From Bacillus sp. HMF5848 (lineage in GTDB: Bacteria > Bacillota > Bacilli > Bacillales > HMF5848), in NCBI RefSeq assembly GCF_003944835.1, contig NZ_RWIV01000001.1, positions 2,209,501 to 2,273,500 of the forward strand: a DNA stretch of 64,000 nt. Reading direction: 5' to 3'. This document shows positions 25,981-36,064 of the stretch, piece by piece. The notes beneath the pieces were generated by a model. It ran no database searches, had not been told where the DNA came from, and worked only from the letters and a program-made list of their open reading frames with translations. How positions within the stretch are numbered: the stretch's first letter is position 1; each line of letters begins with the position of its first letter. The translations under genes and the position numbers were made by a program.

Positions 25981-27671
25981 TAAAACAACCCTTTTACTTG
26001 CCCGTTAGCATCAACATCCATATTTAGAGCTGCTGGGTTCTTGGGAAGTCCAGGCATGGTCATAACATCACCAGTTAGCGCAACAATAAACCCTGCTCCG
26101 ATAGAAGGCTTAAGCTCACGCACAGTTATCGTGAAACCAGTTGGGCGCCCTAATTTACTTGGATCATCGGATAATGAATATTGCGTCTTAGCCATACATA
26201 TAGGTAGCTTATCCCATCCGTACATTTCAAATTGATTTATTTGGTTGCGTGCTTTACTTGAGAATTCAACGCCTTGTGCTCCATACACCTTTGTAGCTAT
26301 TGCTTGAATTTTCTCCTCTATGGAATCGCTAAGGTCGTATAAAGGTGCAAACGTATATTCATTATTTTCTATTACATGTAATATTGTTTGAGCTAAATCT
26401 ATACCACCCTGCCCTCCTTTTTCCCATACTTCAGTTAATGCAACAGGGTATCCCATATTGTCACACCATGATTGCAGTGCTTTAATTTCTGCAACAGTAT
26501 CTGTTGTAAAACGATTAATTGCTACTACAAACGGCAGACCAAAGGATTGTATTGTTTCAACATGCTTTTTTAAGTTTTCTAAGCCTGTTTTTAAAGCTTC
26601 AACATTCTCACTTTTCAAGTGTTGTTTATCTACGTCTCCATGCATTTTTAGAGCACGAATAGTTGCAACAATTACAACTGCGCTTGGATCGATGTTTGCT
26701 TGTCTCGCCTTGATATTCAGAAATTTTTCTGCTCCTAAGTCGGCACCGAAACCTGCTTCAGTAATGACAAAGTCAGCGAGCTTACTTGCCATTTTTGTTG
26801 CAATAACACTATTACAGCCATGCGCTATATTTGCGAATGGACCTCCGTGCACAATCGAAGGTGTATGTTCTAGTGTTTGAACTAAATTTGGTTGAATAGC
26901 GTCCTTTAATAAAACTGTTAATACACCTTCTGCACCTAAGTCTTTCGCTGTAACGGGCTGCTTATCATATGAGTATGCCACTACAATGTTTCCTAAACGT
27001 CGCTTTAAATCTACTATATCAGTAGCTAAGCAGAATACAGCCATAATTTCTGACGCAACTGTGATATCAAAACCATCTTCTCGAGGTACTCCTTGAATTG
27101 GGCCACCTAAACCTACCACTACCTGTCTAAGTGCTCGATCATTCAAATCAACAACACGCTTCCAAACGACGCGTCTTGGATCTATGTTTAATTTATTGCC
27201 TTGATGAATATGATTGTCAATTAGTGCTGACAGTGTATTGTTTGCTGTAGTAATAGCATGGAAATCTCCAGTAAAATGAAGGTTAATATCTTCCATTGGA
27301 ACAACCTGCGAATACCCACCTCCAGCTGCTCCACCTTTAATTCCCATTGTTGGACCTAGTGAAGGCTCTCGCAAAGCAACAATTGTTTTCTTCCCAAGCT
27401 TATCAAGAGCTTGACCTAATCCAACTGTGACAGTTGATTTCCCTTCTCCCGCAGGCGTTGGATTTATAGAAGTTACAAGAATAACTTTACCACTTTTAGT
27501 GGTAGCTAATTTTTCCATGGTACTTAATGATATTTTTGCTTTATAGCGTCCATATAGCTCAATATCCTCTTCAGTTAAACCCAATGTATTAGCTATCTCG
27601 GTGATATGCTTCAGCTTTGCTTCTTGTGCAATCTCAATATCTGTTTTTACCTTCATTTGAACCTCCATCAT
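25980..27671 (-). CDS. fhs: Formate-tetrahydrofolate ligase
   Basis: This enzyme uses ATP to join formate to tetrahydrofolate, feeding 10-formyl-THF into purine and one-carbon metabolism. The P-loop [10 protein letters not shown] (about 72-81) and the long conserved [11 protein letters not shown] stretch are diagnostic, and 563 residues is about the family length. B. subtilis lacks fhs, so it is an accessory gene at this spot. The start is uncertain: ATG at 27671 or 27668 (AGGAGG close upstream) or ATG at 27656, which has its own GGAGG and gives the common [11 protein letters not shown]. It is divergent from metA. Confidence 0.95.
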   Translation of the reverse strand: MMEVQMKVKTDIEIAQEAKLKHITEIANTLGLTEEDIELYGRYKAKISLSTMEKLATTKSGKVILVTSINPTPAGEGKSTVTVGLGQALDKLGKKTIVALREPSLGPTMGIKGGAAGGGYSQVVPMEDINLHFTGDFHAITTANNTLSALIDNHIHQGNKLNIDPRRVVWKRVVDLNDRALRQVVVGLGGPIQGVPREDGFDITVASEIMAVFCLATDIVDLKRRLGNIVVAYSYDKQPVTAKDLGAEGVLTVLLKDAIQPNLVQTLEHTPSIVHGGPFANIAHGCNSVIATKMASKLADFVITEAGFGADLGAEKFLNIKARQANIDPSAVVIVATIRALKMHGDVDKQHLKSENVEALKTGLENLKKHVETIQSFGLPFVVAINRFTTDTVAEIKALQSWCDNMGYPVALTEVWEKGGQGGIDLAQTILHVIENNEYTFAPLYDLSDSIEEKIQAIATKVYGAQGVEFSSKARNQINQFEMYGWDKLPICMAKTQYSLSDDPSKLGRPTGFTITVRELKPSIGAGFIVALTGDVMTMPGLPKNPAALNMDVDANGQVKGLF

Positions 27672-27821
27672 AACCCCTCCTAGACGCGAATAATATTAAA
27701 ACACCAATATTATTTTACCACTTTTCTAATAGAGGGCTTAGGAAATTTTTGTATTGTAAAATAGTCGAAAAATTTTTATAATTATATGTAATTTTTAAAA
27801 TACGAAGGGGGCTGAAAAGGA

Positions 27822-28730
27822 TTGCCAATTAATATACCGCTACACTTACCTGCACGTGAGGTTTTAGAGGCTGAAAATATATTTGTTATGGATGAAACAC
27901 GAGCGAGTACACAGGATATTCGCCCATTAAATATTGTTATATTAAATATAATGCCCGAGAAGGAGAAAACAGAAACACAGTTACTACGTTTATTAAGTAA
28001 TTCACCATTACAAATCAATGTTACTTTATTAAGACCGATTTGCCATGAATCAAAAACTACTAGTCAACAGCATCTTAATCAATTTTATAAAACATTTTTT
28101 GATATCAAACATCGTAAGTATGACGGAATGATTATTACTGGTGCTCCTATTGAGCATTTACCGTTTGAAGATGTTAACTATTGGAATGAATTACAGGGCA
28201 TAATGGACTGGACAAATACACACGTGACATCTACACTACATATTTGTTGGGGAGCGCAGGCAGCTTTATATCATCATTATGGCATAGACAAATATACTTT
28301 ATCGCAAAAGTTAAGTGGTGTGTATTTGCATAAATTAATTAAAACAGAGTTTGATTTAGTTCGTGGGTTTGATGATTATTATTATGTTCCCCACTCGCGT
28401 CATACTGATGTGAAAATAGAAGATATACAAAAACAAAAATGTCTTCAAATTTTAAGTGTGAGTGAAGAAGCAGGTGTTTGTCTAGTAAAATCAGAAAATG
28501 GCAAACATATCTTTTTAACTGGGCATCCTGAGTATGAAGCTTGTACTCTGAAAGATGAATATTTACGAGATCAAGCAAAGGGGCTTGACCCTAATATTCC
28601 CGATCACTATTTTCCAAATGATGATCCAATGCGAGAGCCGCACCATATTTGGAGATCTCATGCTTATTTACTGTTTGCTAATTGGTTAAATTATTATGTT
28701 TATCAACAAACTCCTTATGTATGGGAGTAA
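27822..28730 (+). CDS. metAA: Homoserine O-acetyltransferase (MetA family)
   Basis: It acylates homoserine in the first committed step of methionine synthesis. The nucleophile is Cys142 in HICWGAQAA, and His in LTGHPEYE is the base. Residue 111 is Glu (TGAPIE), which in Bacillus cereus MetA is reported to specify acetyl-CoA rather than succinyl-CoA, so the acetyl form is called. The start is TTG at 27822 with AAGGGGG upstream. The upstream gap is too short for, and does not show, an S-box riboswitch. Its place before ugtP matches B. subtilis. Confidence 0.95.
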   Translation: MPINIPLHLPAREVLEAENIFVMDETRASTQDIRPLNIVILNIMPEKEKTETQLLRLLSNSPLQINVTLLRPICHESKTTSQQHLNQFYKTFFDIKHRKYDGMIITGAPIEHLPFEDVNYWNELQGIMDWTNTHVTSTLHICWGAQAALYHHYGIDKYTLSQKLSGVYLHKLIKTEFDLVRGFDDYYYVPHSRHTDVKIEDIQKQKCLQILSVSEEAGVCLVKSENGKHIFLTGHPEYEACTLKDEYLRDQAKGLDPNIPDHYFPNDDPMREPHHIWRSHAYLLFANWLNYYVYQQTPYVWE

Positions 28731-28950
28731 TTTACACAATAATTACAATCTTTTTTGTTTCACAACATAAATCATAGCATGCAATGTGTTAACATATAAT
28801 ATATTAAATTCTCTATTTTCCTTTTTTTTCAAAAACACAAACAATAAGTAAAAAAACTATTGAAACTGTTGGTGTAACCCTCTATTATCAAAAGTGATAT
28901 GTGATTTTTAAATTAATGCCATGTAACATAAAAAGCAGAGGTGAAACCAT

Positions 28951-30090
28951 TTGAATAAACGTCCAAGGGTTCTAATATTGACAGCAAGTTATGGGAATGG
29001 TCATATACAAGTAGCCAAATCTCTTGAACAAGCTTGTAAAAGTCAAGGTATATATGATGTCATGATTTCAGACTTGTTTGCTGAAAGTAACCCTCGTTTT
29101 TCTGAGATTACCCAATATTTATATTTGAAAAGCTTTTCATTTGGTAAGCCAATATATCGAGTGTTTTATTACGGAACAGATCGAATTTCACATAAAAAAG
29201 TATCAAATTGGTATCAACGATTAGGTCGCAAACGTTTTTATGAATTAGTAACACTAGCTGAACCTGACATAATTATTAACACCTTTCCGATGACAGTCGC
29301 ACCCGAATTTCGTAATAAGACAGGAATTCAGATTCCAACATTCAATGTGTTAACAGATTTTTGTTTGCATAAATTATGGGTTCATAGAGAAATAGATAAA
29401 TATTATGTTGCTACCAATACTCTTAAGGAAAAGATAATGGAATTTGGCGTTGATAAAAATGCTATTCGTGTAACTGGTATTCCCATTCGAAAAGCATTTG
29501 TGGATGAAATAGATGTAGAATCGATTTATCATAAATATAATTTAATTCGTGGCCGTAAACTAGTTTTAATTATGGCTGGTGCTCACGGTGTTTTAAAAAA
29601 TGTTAAAGAACACTGTGAATTAATAACTACAAATCAAGATGTACATGTTGTAGTTGTTTGTGGCAAAAATGAGACTTTAAAACAGGACCTTCAAACACTT
29701 CAACAGCAGCGTGATAATATGACAGTATTAGGCTATGTAGAAAGAGTGGATGAACTATATAGAGTCGCAGATTTAATGATTACGAAGCCTGGAGGTATTA
29801 CATTAAGCGAAGCTATAGCAATCGGTGTTCCCGTTGTTCTTTACAAACCTGTACCTGGTCAAGAAAGAGAAAATGCCCTGTTTTTTGAAAAGATAGGTGC
29901 TGCTAAAATTGTAAATCGTTCTGATGATTTATTACCTACTGTGCTAGATATTGTTAACTGTAATGAGACTCGACTGGCTATGAAGCACGCAATGTTGTCA
30001 TTATTTAAAGGAAATGCTGCTGATTCCATTATTATTGATGCTTGTGAATACTGGGAAAAATCACATACAAGCAAGATGATAGTTTATTAA
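28951..30090 (+). CDS. ugtP: Processive diacylglycerol beta-glucosyltransferase UgtP
   Basis: UgtP adds glucose from UDP-glucose to diacylglycerol, making the glycolipid anchor of lipoteichoic acid, and in Bacillus also links nutrient supply to cell size. The 379-residue GT28-family protein has the N-terminal TASYGNGHIQVA membrane/acceptor loop and the UDP-sugar site MITKPGGITLSEAIA, then PVPGQERENA. The start is TTG at 28951 with AGAGGTG seven bases upstream. It is a single gene with its own terminator. Confidence 0.95.
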   Translation: MNKRPRVLILTASYGNGHIQVAKSLEQACKSQGIYDVMISDLFAESNPRFSEITQYLYLKSFSFGKPIYRVFYYGTDRISHKKVSNWYQRLGRKRFYELVTLAEPDIIINTFPMTVAPEFRNKTGIQIPTFNVLTDFCLHKLWVHREIDKYYVATNTLKEKIMEFGVDKNAIRVTGIPIRKAFVDEIDVESIYHKYNLIRGRKLVLIMAGAHGVLKNVKEHCELITTNQDVHVVVVCGKNETLKQDLQTLQQQRDNMTVLGYVERVDELYRVADLMITKPGGITLSEAIAIGVPVVLYKPVPGQERENALFFEKIGAAKIVNRSDDLLPTVLDIVNCNETRLAMKHAMLSLFKGNAADSIIIDACEYWEKSHTSKMIVY

Positions 30091-30101
30091 TAACAAAAAT
30101 G

Positions 30102-30122
30102 AGCTCCCCTCACGCGGGAGCT
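30102..30122. terminator. Bidirectional terminator between ugtP and the methyltransferase gene
   Basis: AGCTCCC and GGGAGCT arms have a T-rich run on either strand. It serves convergent transcription units. Confidence 0.8.
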
Positions 30123-30800
30123 TTAATTTTTCTCAAACATAAATACCCACATAAACGATAATGCTTGGTGGAGCTGTAATGGTAACCCTTCTAAGTTGTT
30201 ATCCTTTACAGCGTCTTTATAAACTCCATAGTTCGCTATCTCTATCCATCCATTTTCTTTAGCTAATTTTGATAACTCCCATGGCATAATCGTGTGACAT
30301 AAAGCCTCTCTATTGTATAATCGTTCAAAACTATTGAGCCTTGGACCTGCAGTAGGTCCTAATATCCCAATACAAAGCTTCCCTTTATCACGAAGTATCT
30401 GGCGACAAGTATGTAAAGATGATAATGGCGATGGTGTCCATTCAAACACGTTAATAGCAAGAATAGCATCAAATGACTCTTGAAATGAATTATCTAAACT
30501 GCAAAGATCTCTTTTAAGGAATGTAATTTCTGTTTCTCCTTTATGTTTTTCGCACTCTTTAATCATTTCTTCTGAGATATCAATACCTGTTATATTGTAT
30601 CCTCTTTCATTTAGCTTATAAGCGCCATAACCGTCTCCACACCCAACATCGAGCACGGATGCGTGTTTTGGAACATGCTTAGAAAAAAACGGAATAATAT
30701 CCTTCCTACTCCCCGTTTCCCACATAGTCCTACTCCTTTGACTCCAAAACTTTGCACGATTATTCCACTCTTTTTCTACTCTAATTTGAAACTCGTTCAT
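30123..30800 (-). CDS. Class I SAM-dependent methyltransferase, small-molecule type
   Basis: The 225-residue protein has the SAM loop VLDVGCGDGYGAYKL, an acidic strand end GIDISEEM, and ILAINVFEWTPSP as the fourth motif. It resembles UbiE/YodH-like methyltransferases that act on small molecules, but no substrate is evident. GGGGGAT precedes the ATG. It is a single gene on the minus strand, sharing its terminator with ugtP. There is no close B. subtilis counterpart at this position. Confidence 0.85.
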   Translation of the reverse strand: MNEFQIRVEKEWNNRAKFWSQRSRTMWETGSRKDIIPFFSKHVPKHASVLDVGCGDGYGAYKLNERGYNITGIDISEEMIKECEKHKGETEITFLKRDLCSLDNSFQESFDAILAINVFEWTPSPLSSLHTCRQILRDKGKLCIGILGPTAGPRLNSFERLYNREALCHTIMPWELSKLAKENGWIEIANYGVYKDAVKDNNLEGLPLQLHQALSFMWVFMFEKN

Positions 30801-31183
30801 TGTTTATCCCCCTTTTTTAAATAGTATTACATTTTTCTTGAATTAATGATAATCTAATAGTTTTACATTATATACCGTAAAGGAAAAAATTAAAAAACAT
30901 AATTTCAAAATCTATAATAACAAAACCAGCTAGTAAATTTAGTAGTTTTTTTCACCACATATAAAGCAAAAAGTTCCACATTCGAGGTTGAATACAGCGT
31001 CTGTAGTAGTATTTAGTTTCAAACCTCTACAACCTGTGAAGAAGTTATGGACAGGCGACAAAACTTGGGAGCTTTTCGCAAATTATTTTCTTTGAAGCCT
31101 CATTTGTTGCCTCGAGCTTTACAGTAGTCTAATTTCAAAGTAAGGTTTCTTTGTATATCTTTCTAGCCCGTTAAAAAAATCGA
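30801..31183. other. 383-base intergenic stretch with one nested hairpin
   Basis: No gene was found. GAGGTTGAA (30984-30992) pairs with TTTCAAACCTC (31017-31027) apart from a bulge, and encloses the small hairpin TACAG-cgt-CTGTA (30993-31005). Nothing links it to a known RNA family. Confidence 0.45.
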
Positions 31184-31198
31184 CTATTTTAGTCGATT
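31175..31198 (-). terminator. Terminator overlapping the stop codon of the 78-residue gene
   Basis: ATCGACT and AGTCGAT arms lie across the last codons and the TAG stop. On the minus strand a run of seven T residues follows. Confidence 0.85.
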
Positions 31199-31420
31199 TT
31201 TATTTTGATCAGATAACTCAGCGTTAAAAGTGTTATTAAACTCATAGACATATGTGGGAATCTCTTTTGCAGAATTTCCTTTATAAAAACTCTCATTTAA
31301 TTTTATGTTCGCTGTAGTAATATCATGTTTGCTAGTCGTTTGTACATTTTTATCTTCTAACAGCTCAGTCATTTTTTGGTTAGCAGCCACATTTTCTTCA
31401 TTATCTTGTCGATTAGTCAT
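31184..31420 (-). CDS. Small hydrophilic protein, unrecognised
   Basis: A 78-residue, highly charged and glutamine/asparagine-rich protein without cysteine, signal peptide or membrane helix (MTNRQDNEEN start). The ATG at 31420 has AGGAGG six bases upstream, so the extra seven codons further up are unlikely. Its stop codon lies inside its own terminator hairpin, giving a very compact transcription unit. The composition resembles small spore-associated proteins of Bacillus, but I cannot assign it to a family. Confidence 0.7.
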   Translation of the reverse strand: MTNRQDNEENVAANQKMTELLEDKNVQTTSKHDITTANIKLNESFYKGNSAKEIPTYVYEFNNTFNAELSDQNKNRLK

Positions 31421-31671
31421 ATGTTTCCTCCTTCCTATCATTAAAATGTGTTACTTCAGATTAAATATACATAATTCGGCATTTTTAATGGGTGTTTAAG
31501 AACATGGAAATCTTGACTGACACCTAAAATCTGGTGTATATTTAAAACATCATTAACAGAATACGAGACACCTTGGACTGTACTTCATGATTCTTTTTGT
31601 ATTCGGTTACATGATAAATATTTTCATAGGCAACATTTCGTTTGCCCCAGGTATTAGGAGGATATTGTACT

Positions 31672-31872
31672 ATGCAAAATGGTAAAGTAAAATGGTTTAA
31701 TAACGAAAAAGGTTACGGCTTCATTGAAGTTGACGGCGGAGACGATGTATTCGTACATTACAGTGCAATCCAAGGTGATGGTTACAAATCATTAGAAGAA
31801 GGTCAAGAGGTATCTTTCGAAATTGTAGAAGGTAATCGCGGACCACAAGCTGCTAACGTTGTGAAATTATAA
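31672..31872 (+). CDS. cspD: Cold-shock protein CspD
   Basis: This 66-residue OB-fold protein binds single-stranded RNA and DNA. Both RNP motifs are present: KGYGFIEV and DVFVHYS, within the standard [12 protein letters not shown] start. The ATG at 31672 follows AGGAGG. A long untranslated leader of 100 or more bases appears to precede it, as usual for cold-shock genes, but I cannot map the promoter exactly. Position after ugtP matches B. subtilis cspD. Confidence 0.96.
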   Translation: MQNGKVKWFNNEKGYGFIEVDGGDDVFVHYSAIQGDGYKSLEEGQEVSFEIVEGNRGPQAANVVKL

Positions 31873-31890
31873 TTTCATATATAGTTCGGC

Positions 31891-31925
31891 AACAAAAGAG
31901 GCTGCATTATACAGCCTCTTTTGTT
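31891..31925 (+). terminator. Intrinsic terminator of cspD
   Basis: AACAAAAGAGGCTG and CAGCCTCTTTTGTT form a 14-base perfect stem with a T-rich downstream side. Confidence 0.9.
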
Positions 31926-32134
31926 GTATTTTTACGGTTAAGATTAGTACAGAAATTTGTGTACTCAAAGCATCAGCTAGTATAGGGGATTTCAGACTTA
32001 TATTTTCCCCATTGGTCATAAGTTATTATTAAGATCCACAGCATATTCTTTATGTCACTAGGTGACTGCTCTGTGCTTTCTTTGAAAAAATATTATTCTA
32101 AGATAGTTTGTATTTGTAGAGCGCAAGTTTCTTT

Positions 32135-32311
32135 CTATGATAGTTTGTTTCCATACTCCTTAAGCTTCTCACCGATAGTACATTTATTAATGCAAAATGC
32201 TTGAGCATTCGCTTTACCGAATTCTTTACGAAAATGCTTTTTCAAAAAACAACCTTCGCAATAGGTATCTAACAAATAATGAACGTCAGTAAATATCTTC
32301 TTTCTTGACAT
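32135..32311 (-). CDS. ypeQ: Small zinc-finger-like protein, YpeQ-like
   Basis: A 58-residue protein with two cysteine pairs, CEGC and CINKC, in a compact lysine-rich sequence (MSRKKIFTDV start). This suggests one zinc site. It lies four bases before the start-distal end of ypeP and just downstream of it on the same strand, the same arrangement as ypeQ-ypeP in B. subtilis. The ribosome site is GGGGAGGAAAC within the end of ypeP. Function is unknown. Confidence 0.85.
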   Translation of the reverse strand: MSRKKIFTDVHYLLDTYCEGCFLKKHFRKEFGKANAQAFCINKCTIGEKLKEYGNKLS

Positions 32312-32315
32312 GTAA

Positions 32316-32984
32316 TCAAGTTTCCTCCCCTTCGATTTGTAGGTGTCCTGATATTTCGATACTTTGAAGGGCCTGTGTCGCTAACTGGTCTGCTTCTCTA
32401 TTATCTTTTCTTGAAATGTGCTCATATGTCACGCGGAGACCGAGTTGTTTTTCTTTCAACTCAATACGCTTCATCCATGCTTCTAGTTCTGCCTCATAAC
32501 ATGGCCATTCTCCACTCATTTGCATAATAACAACTTGAGAATCCCCACGAATAGTAATTGATTGATGATGAACTCCTAATTCCTCAAGCTGTTGCAATAA
32601 GTAGTATAAGGAAGCATATTCAGCTTCATTATTTGATTCAAGCTCGTTTATTCGTTCGTTCATTCGTAAACGATAATTTTTATTGTCTTTTTTATAATAA
32701 ATTGATATTCCTAACCCTGCTTCTTTTGATTGCAGGTCAAATCCTCCATCAAAAAAAGCGACAACCTCATGTGGCTCAGTTTCAACGTCCTTCAGAAGCT
32801 TTGTTAGCTCTTTTTTCGTCCACTGTCTCCCTATATCGTCTTGAAAAACCAACTCTTTTGTTCGACCTGTTTTTTCTAAATCATTTGATAATTGCAAAGC
32901 GTCCTTCGCATTCAACTCATCTGATGTAAAAAAGATGGATTGTCTTTTTGGTACTTTATAAGTCCACAAAATAGTAACTTTCAT
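32316..32984 (-). CDS. ypeP: RNase H-fold protein, YpeP-like
   Basis: The 222-residue protein has a basic N-terminal region of about 80 residues and a C-terminal RNase HI-like domain. The domain shows acidic residues in AFFDGG, ESNNEAEY, RGDSQVV and KDNREADQLA, which are the four metal-site positions, so activity is possible. In B. subtilis the YpeP/YpdQ pair is described as RNase H-like without full in vivo proof of substrate. It precedes ypeQ and diverges from ypdQ. Confidence 0.88.
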   Translation of the reverse strand: MKVTILWTYKVPKRQSIFFTSDELNAKDALQLSNDLEKTGRTKELVFQDDIGRQWTKKELTKLLKDVETEPHEVVAFFDGGFDLQSKEAGLGISIYYKKDNKNYRLRMNERINELESNNEAEYASLYYLLQQLEELGVHHQSITIRGDSQVVIMQMSGEWPCYEAELEAWMKRIELKEKQLGLRVTYEHISRKDNREADQLATQALQSIEISGHLQIEGEET

Positions 32985-33154
32985 GTACTACGCCACCTCA
33001 GTCTAACAATTTTGAATCCGTACAAAGGTTTCTTCTTAAAAGTATGAGAAACGGTTCTTTTTCATTATACAGTTACAATCATAATTTCATACACATTTAT
33101 ATAAGATAGGCTATAATAGGCTGTATGATTACATAAATGTTTGGAGGAATTGAG

Positions 33155-33541
33155 TTGCTTGAAGTTTACATCGATGGAGCAAGTGCAGGCAATCCGGGTT
33201 TATCGGGTGCCGGTATTTTTATAAAATATGATGGTAAAACAGAACAATACAAAATACCATTAGGAATGATGGATAATCATGAGGCTGAATTCGCTGCATT
33301 AATAAAGGCGCTTGAAATATGCCAACAACACAAAGCTGATATCATATCAATTCGTACTGACTCTCAAGCTGTTGAACGGGCTCTTGACAAACGTTTTGCC
33401 AAAAATGAAAAATATAATGTTTACTTGCAACAAGCGTTGCAGCTTGTTGATGAATATAGTTATTGGTTTGTTAAGTGGATTCCTAGTAAAGAAAATCAAG
33501 TTGCTGACCAGCTTGCACGATCAGCAATAAAAGATAATTAA
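33155..33541 (+). CDS. ypdQ: RNase HI-like protein, YpdQ-like
   Basis: A 128-residue RNase HI-like domain: YIDGASAGNPG holds the first Asp, NHEAEF the Glu, RTDSQAV the second Asp and NQVADQLAR the last Asp. All four acidic residues are present, so hydrolysis of RNA in RNA-DNA hybrids is plausible. The start is TTG at 33155 with GGAGG seven bases upstream; the ATG at 33137 lies before the site. It is followed 15 bases later by the exporter gene, probably as one unit. Confidence 0.9.
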   Translation: MLEVYIDGASAGNPGLSGAGIFIKYDGKTEQYKIPLGMMDNHEAEFAALIKALEICQQHKADIISIRTDSQAVERALDKRFAKNEKYNVYLQQALQLVDEYSYWFVKWIPSKENQVADQLARSAIKDN

Positions 33542-33556
33542 GGAGTATATAAATAC

Positions 33557-34465
33557 ATGGTCAAACGATTTCAAGCTGATGTAACATTACTTTTTGTAAC
33601 ATTTATTTGGGGCGCTACTTTTGTTATTGTCCAAAATGCAATACAATTATTGCCTCCTGTCACATTTAACGCTGTACGCTTTTTCTTAGCCGGCATATTA
33701 CTTGTTTGTTGGCTGTTCTTGTTTACAAAAAAGGAAAACATCGTAATTAAGAAACAATCAGTACTAGCCGGTTGTTTTATGGGTATTTGGTTATTTGGTG
33801 GGTATGCGTTTCAAACGGTCGGCCTTATGTATACCTCTTCTGCAAAAGCTGGTTTTATAACAGGATTAAGCGTCGTGCTTGTCCCTCTTTTTACATTTAT
33901 CTTGTTGAAGCAACGTCCTACTAAACTTGCATTAGTCGGTGTATTTGTCGCAGCAATTGGATTATACTTTTTGACAATGAGTGGCTCTAGTAACTTAAAC
34001 AAAGGAGATTTACTTGTTTTCTTTTGCTCAATTTCTTTTGCACTTCATATTGTTTTTACTGGTAAATATTCAAGCAAACATTCTGCATTGATTTTAACAA
34101 TTATTCAGTTGTTTACAGTTGCAATTTTATCAACAGTTTATGCTTTTTTCACAGAAAATTGGTTGATTGCATTCCAGCCAAATATTTTGTTTTCCTTTGA
34201 TGTGCTTTTAGCTCTCATCATTTGCGCTATATTTGCTACAGCATTTGCGTACTTAGTACAAACAAATGTACAGAAGTATACCACACCAACTAGGGTTGCT
34301 TTAATCTTTGCTATGGAACCTGTATTTGCCGCATTAACGGCTTTTTTGTGGATTCAGGAGAGATTACACGCTGCCGCTATTGTTGGATGTATTCTTATAT
34401 TCTCTGGAATGATACTAGCTGAATGGCCACAAAAAAAAAGAAAAAGAAAGAAAATTGCAGCATAA
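33557..34465 (+). CDS. EamA/DMT-family drug-metabolite exporter
   Basis: A 302-residue membrane protein with ten hydrophobic helices arranged as two EamA repeats (about 10-140 and 155-290), the second ending in FAMEPVFAAL and a very basic tail (KKRKRKK). It should export an amino acid or other small metabolite by proton exchange, and the substrate is not evident. AAGGAG precedes the ATG. It replaces ypdP of the B. subtilis arrangement. Confidence 0.9.
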   Translation: MVKRFQADVTLLFVTFIWGATFVIVQNAIQLLPPVTFNAVRFFLAGILLVCWLFLFTKKENIVIKKQSVLAGCFMGIWLFGGYAFQTVGLMYTSSAKAGFITGLSVVLVPLFTFILLKQRPTKLALVGVFVAAIGLYFLTMSGSSNLNKGDLLVFFCSISFALHIVFTGKYSSKHSALILTIIQLFTVAILSTVYAFFTENWLIAFQPNILFSFDVLLALIICAIFATAFAYLVQTNVQKYTTPTRVALIFAMEPVFAALTAFLWIQERLHAAAIVGCILIFSGMILAEWPQKKRKRKKIAA

Positions 34466-34819
34466 TAATCTAAAGGAAAAGAATGTTCGCTTGTTTGAGC
34501 CATTCACAGCCCAAGAACCATCTTTGACAAAGAGTTGAATTCCTTTCTATTAATAAGACGAAGTCGGCTGTTTACAAATAATCTTCTCACTTAGCGAGTG
34601 ATCATAGATGCAATTTTTTTGATTGTTTTGAGTATGTTGGAGTATTGATAAGCATTCATTTTAGAAATGTCTTCCTAAGTTTTAATCATACTTTTCGTAG
34701 GTATTATTAAAAGCTTATCATGAAAGCTTGCTCATAGTCGTTTTCAACAGTAATTTAGGTTCGAAAGTTTCTGCATAATTACAAAAGCACGCACAGATAA
34801 TACTCTTTGCGTGCTTTCA
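34466..34819. other. 354-base intergenic stretch
   Basis: No gene is supported. It ends with the terminator of the small gene on the minus strand: AAAGCACGCA and TTGCGTGCTTT arms at about 34787-34821. The rest is AT-rich with only short chance repeats. Confidence 0.6.
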
Positions 34820-35089
34820 TCATGCTAATATACCCTTTTGTTTAGCGTATGTTATTGCTTCGTGCCTCTGCTTACACTTATGAGACAATAATGCTTCAAG
34901 TAAAGACATGTAAAAGGATCCATCAAATTGAAATTGTGCCTTTAAGGTTATTTCAATAGCAGCATTAACAAGTTCATCCTCTGCTCCTGTATAGTGCTTA
35001 CCAAACAATATAAAGCCAATAGCATCCTCGCCAAGCCTAAATCCTTTTGAATTAAGATATTGAATATACTCGCTATTTTTCACTCTCAT
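34820..35089 (-). CDS. Small conserved-looking protein, unrecognised (possibly DUF6123-like)
   Basis: An 89-residue, mostly helical protein (MRVKNSEYIQYLNSKGF start), without signal peptide, membrane helix or metal motif; there is one cysteine. It has its own terminator downstream. It resembles uncharacterised small Bacillus proteins of this neighbourhood, and the DUF6123 label is from memory and weak. Function is unknown. Confidence 0.7.
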   Translation of the reverse strand: MRVKNSEYIQYLNSKGFRLGEDAIGFILFGKHYTGAEDELVNAAIEITLKAQFQFDGSFYMSLLEALLSHKCKQRHEAITYAKQKGILA

Positions 35090-35145
35090 TAGTCACCTTA
35101 AACCATTTTTGTTTATATTTTAACGTAATTATTTATTCGAGTATA

Positions 35146-35613
35146 CTATTTTTTTCTACTTCTTGATAACAATGCGGACAAAACACCTGTTGTAATTCCT
35201 AACAAAGCTCCTCCCAAGACTTCTATTGGCTGGTGACCTAACATTTCCTTTAACTTTTGCTGTTGCTTATCATGAACGTGGTAATCATCAATTCCTTTTA
35301 AACGTTCAATAGATTCATCGAGTTGATTCACCTTTAAAGTAATTTCTCCAGTTTGTCTTCTAATACCTTGTGCATCGTACATTACGATAAGCCCAAACAC
35401 TGTTGATAAAGCAAAATCAATTGTAGTGATTCCTCTTTTTACTGCTACATAGGTCGCAAGAGATGACACACCAGCTGAATGAGAACTAGGCATACCTCCT
35501 GTTTCAAAGAAAAGTGACCATTTCCATTTCCCATTTTGGATCTTATGTATCGGTATTTTTAAAAATTGAGCTAGCGCTATAGTCGATAAAGCTGTTGTAA
35601 TCCCTTTGTTCAT
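35146..35613 (-). CDS. Divergent PAP2-family membrane protein (DUF212, YuiD-like)
   Basis: A 155-residue protein with three or four hydrophobic helices and the DUF212 motif GGMPSSHSAGVSSLA. This carries the SxxxH-type element of phosphatidic acid phosphatase-like enzymes, followed by YDAQGIRRQTG. Members are probable membrane phosphatases of lipids or pyrophosphate lipids. The start is ATG at 35613 with GAGGTG six bases upstream. An extension of ten asparagine-rich codons upstream is unlikely. Confidence 0.88.
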   Translation of the reverse strand: MNKGITTALSTIALAQFLKIPIHKIQNGKWKWSLFFETGGMPSSHSAGVSSLATYVAVKRGITTIDFALSTVFGLIVMYDAQGIRRQTGEITLKVNQLDESIERLKGIDDYHVHDKQQQKLKEMLGHQPIEVLGGALLGITTGVLSALLSRSRKK

Positions 35614-35724
35614 TACATTCACCTCAGTATTATTGTTTAGCACTCTGCAAAACGATATGCAGTAAAAAAATCATATTCCAGATTAATTTGGTCATCCTAA
35701 TTATTACAGGGAGGTGTACATAGC

Positions 35725-35865
35725 ATGTCAAAAAAAGCTAGAACTCGTGGTAAAGCGGCTCCTGGTGTAAACCCTCAAGGTTACGGACAAGACAAACAAA
35801 GAGTTGATACGAGCCCTAAATCAGATCTAGAAGCACGAGCAAAATTTGATAACACAAAGAGATAA
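35725..35865 (+). CDS. sspL: Small acid-soluble spore protein L
   Basis: A 46-residue basic protein (MSKKARTRGK start, ending ARAKFDNTKR). The family features GVNPQGYG and SDLEARAK-NTKR are clear. SspL is made in the forespore and is a minor spore protein. GGGAGGTG precedes the ATG. It is a single gene with its own terminator, and its presence shows that the organism sporulates. Position before the dynA region is as in B. subtilis. Confidence 0.93.
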   Translation: MSKKARTRGKAAPGVNPQGYGQDKQRVDTSPKSDLEARAKFDNTKR

Positions 35866-35931
35866 TGTAAAACATTATTAGTAAGAAACTTACTCTGCTT
35901 CTAAGATCTAGGCAGATAAGACAAAACAAAA

Positions 35932-35963
35932 AAACAAGCCGGAATTTAAGTGGCTTGTTTTTT
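35932..35963 (+). terminator. Intrinsic terminator of sspL
   Basis: AAACAAGCC and GGCTTGTTT arms are followed by a run of T. Confidence 0.85.
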
Positions 35964-36064
35964 AAAAATATCTTTGTTCACATCGGTGGATATTTTACAA
36001 GATTTTCAATTTAAACTATTCTATAGTATTACTTGTCTTATACAAAAATTTGTAACCAACATTA

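Noticed and set aside
27672..27821. S-box (SAM) riboswitch ahead of metA
   Set aside because: The gap is too short and has none of the S-box conserved segments.
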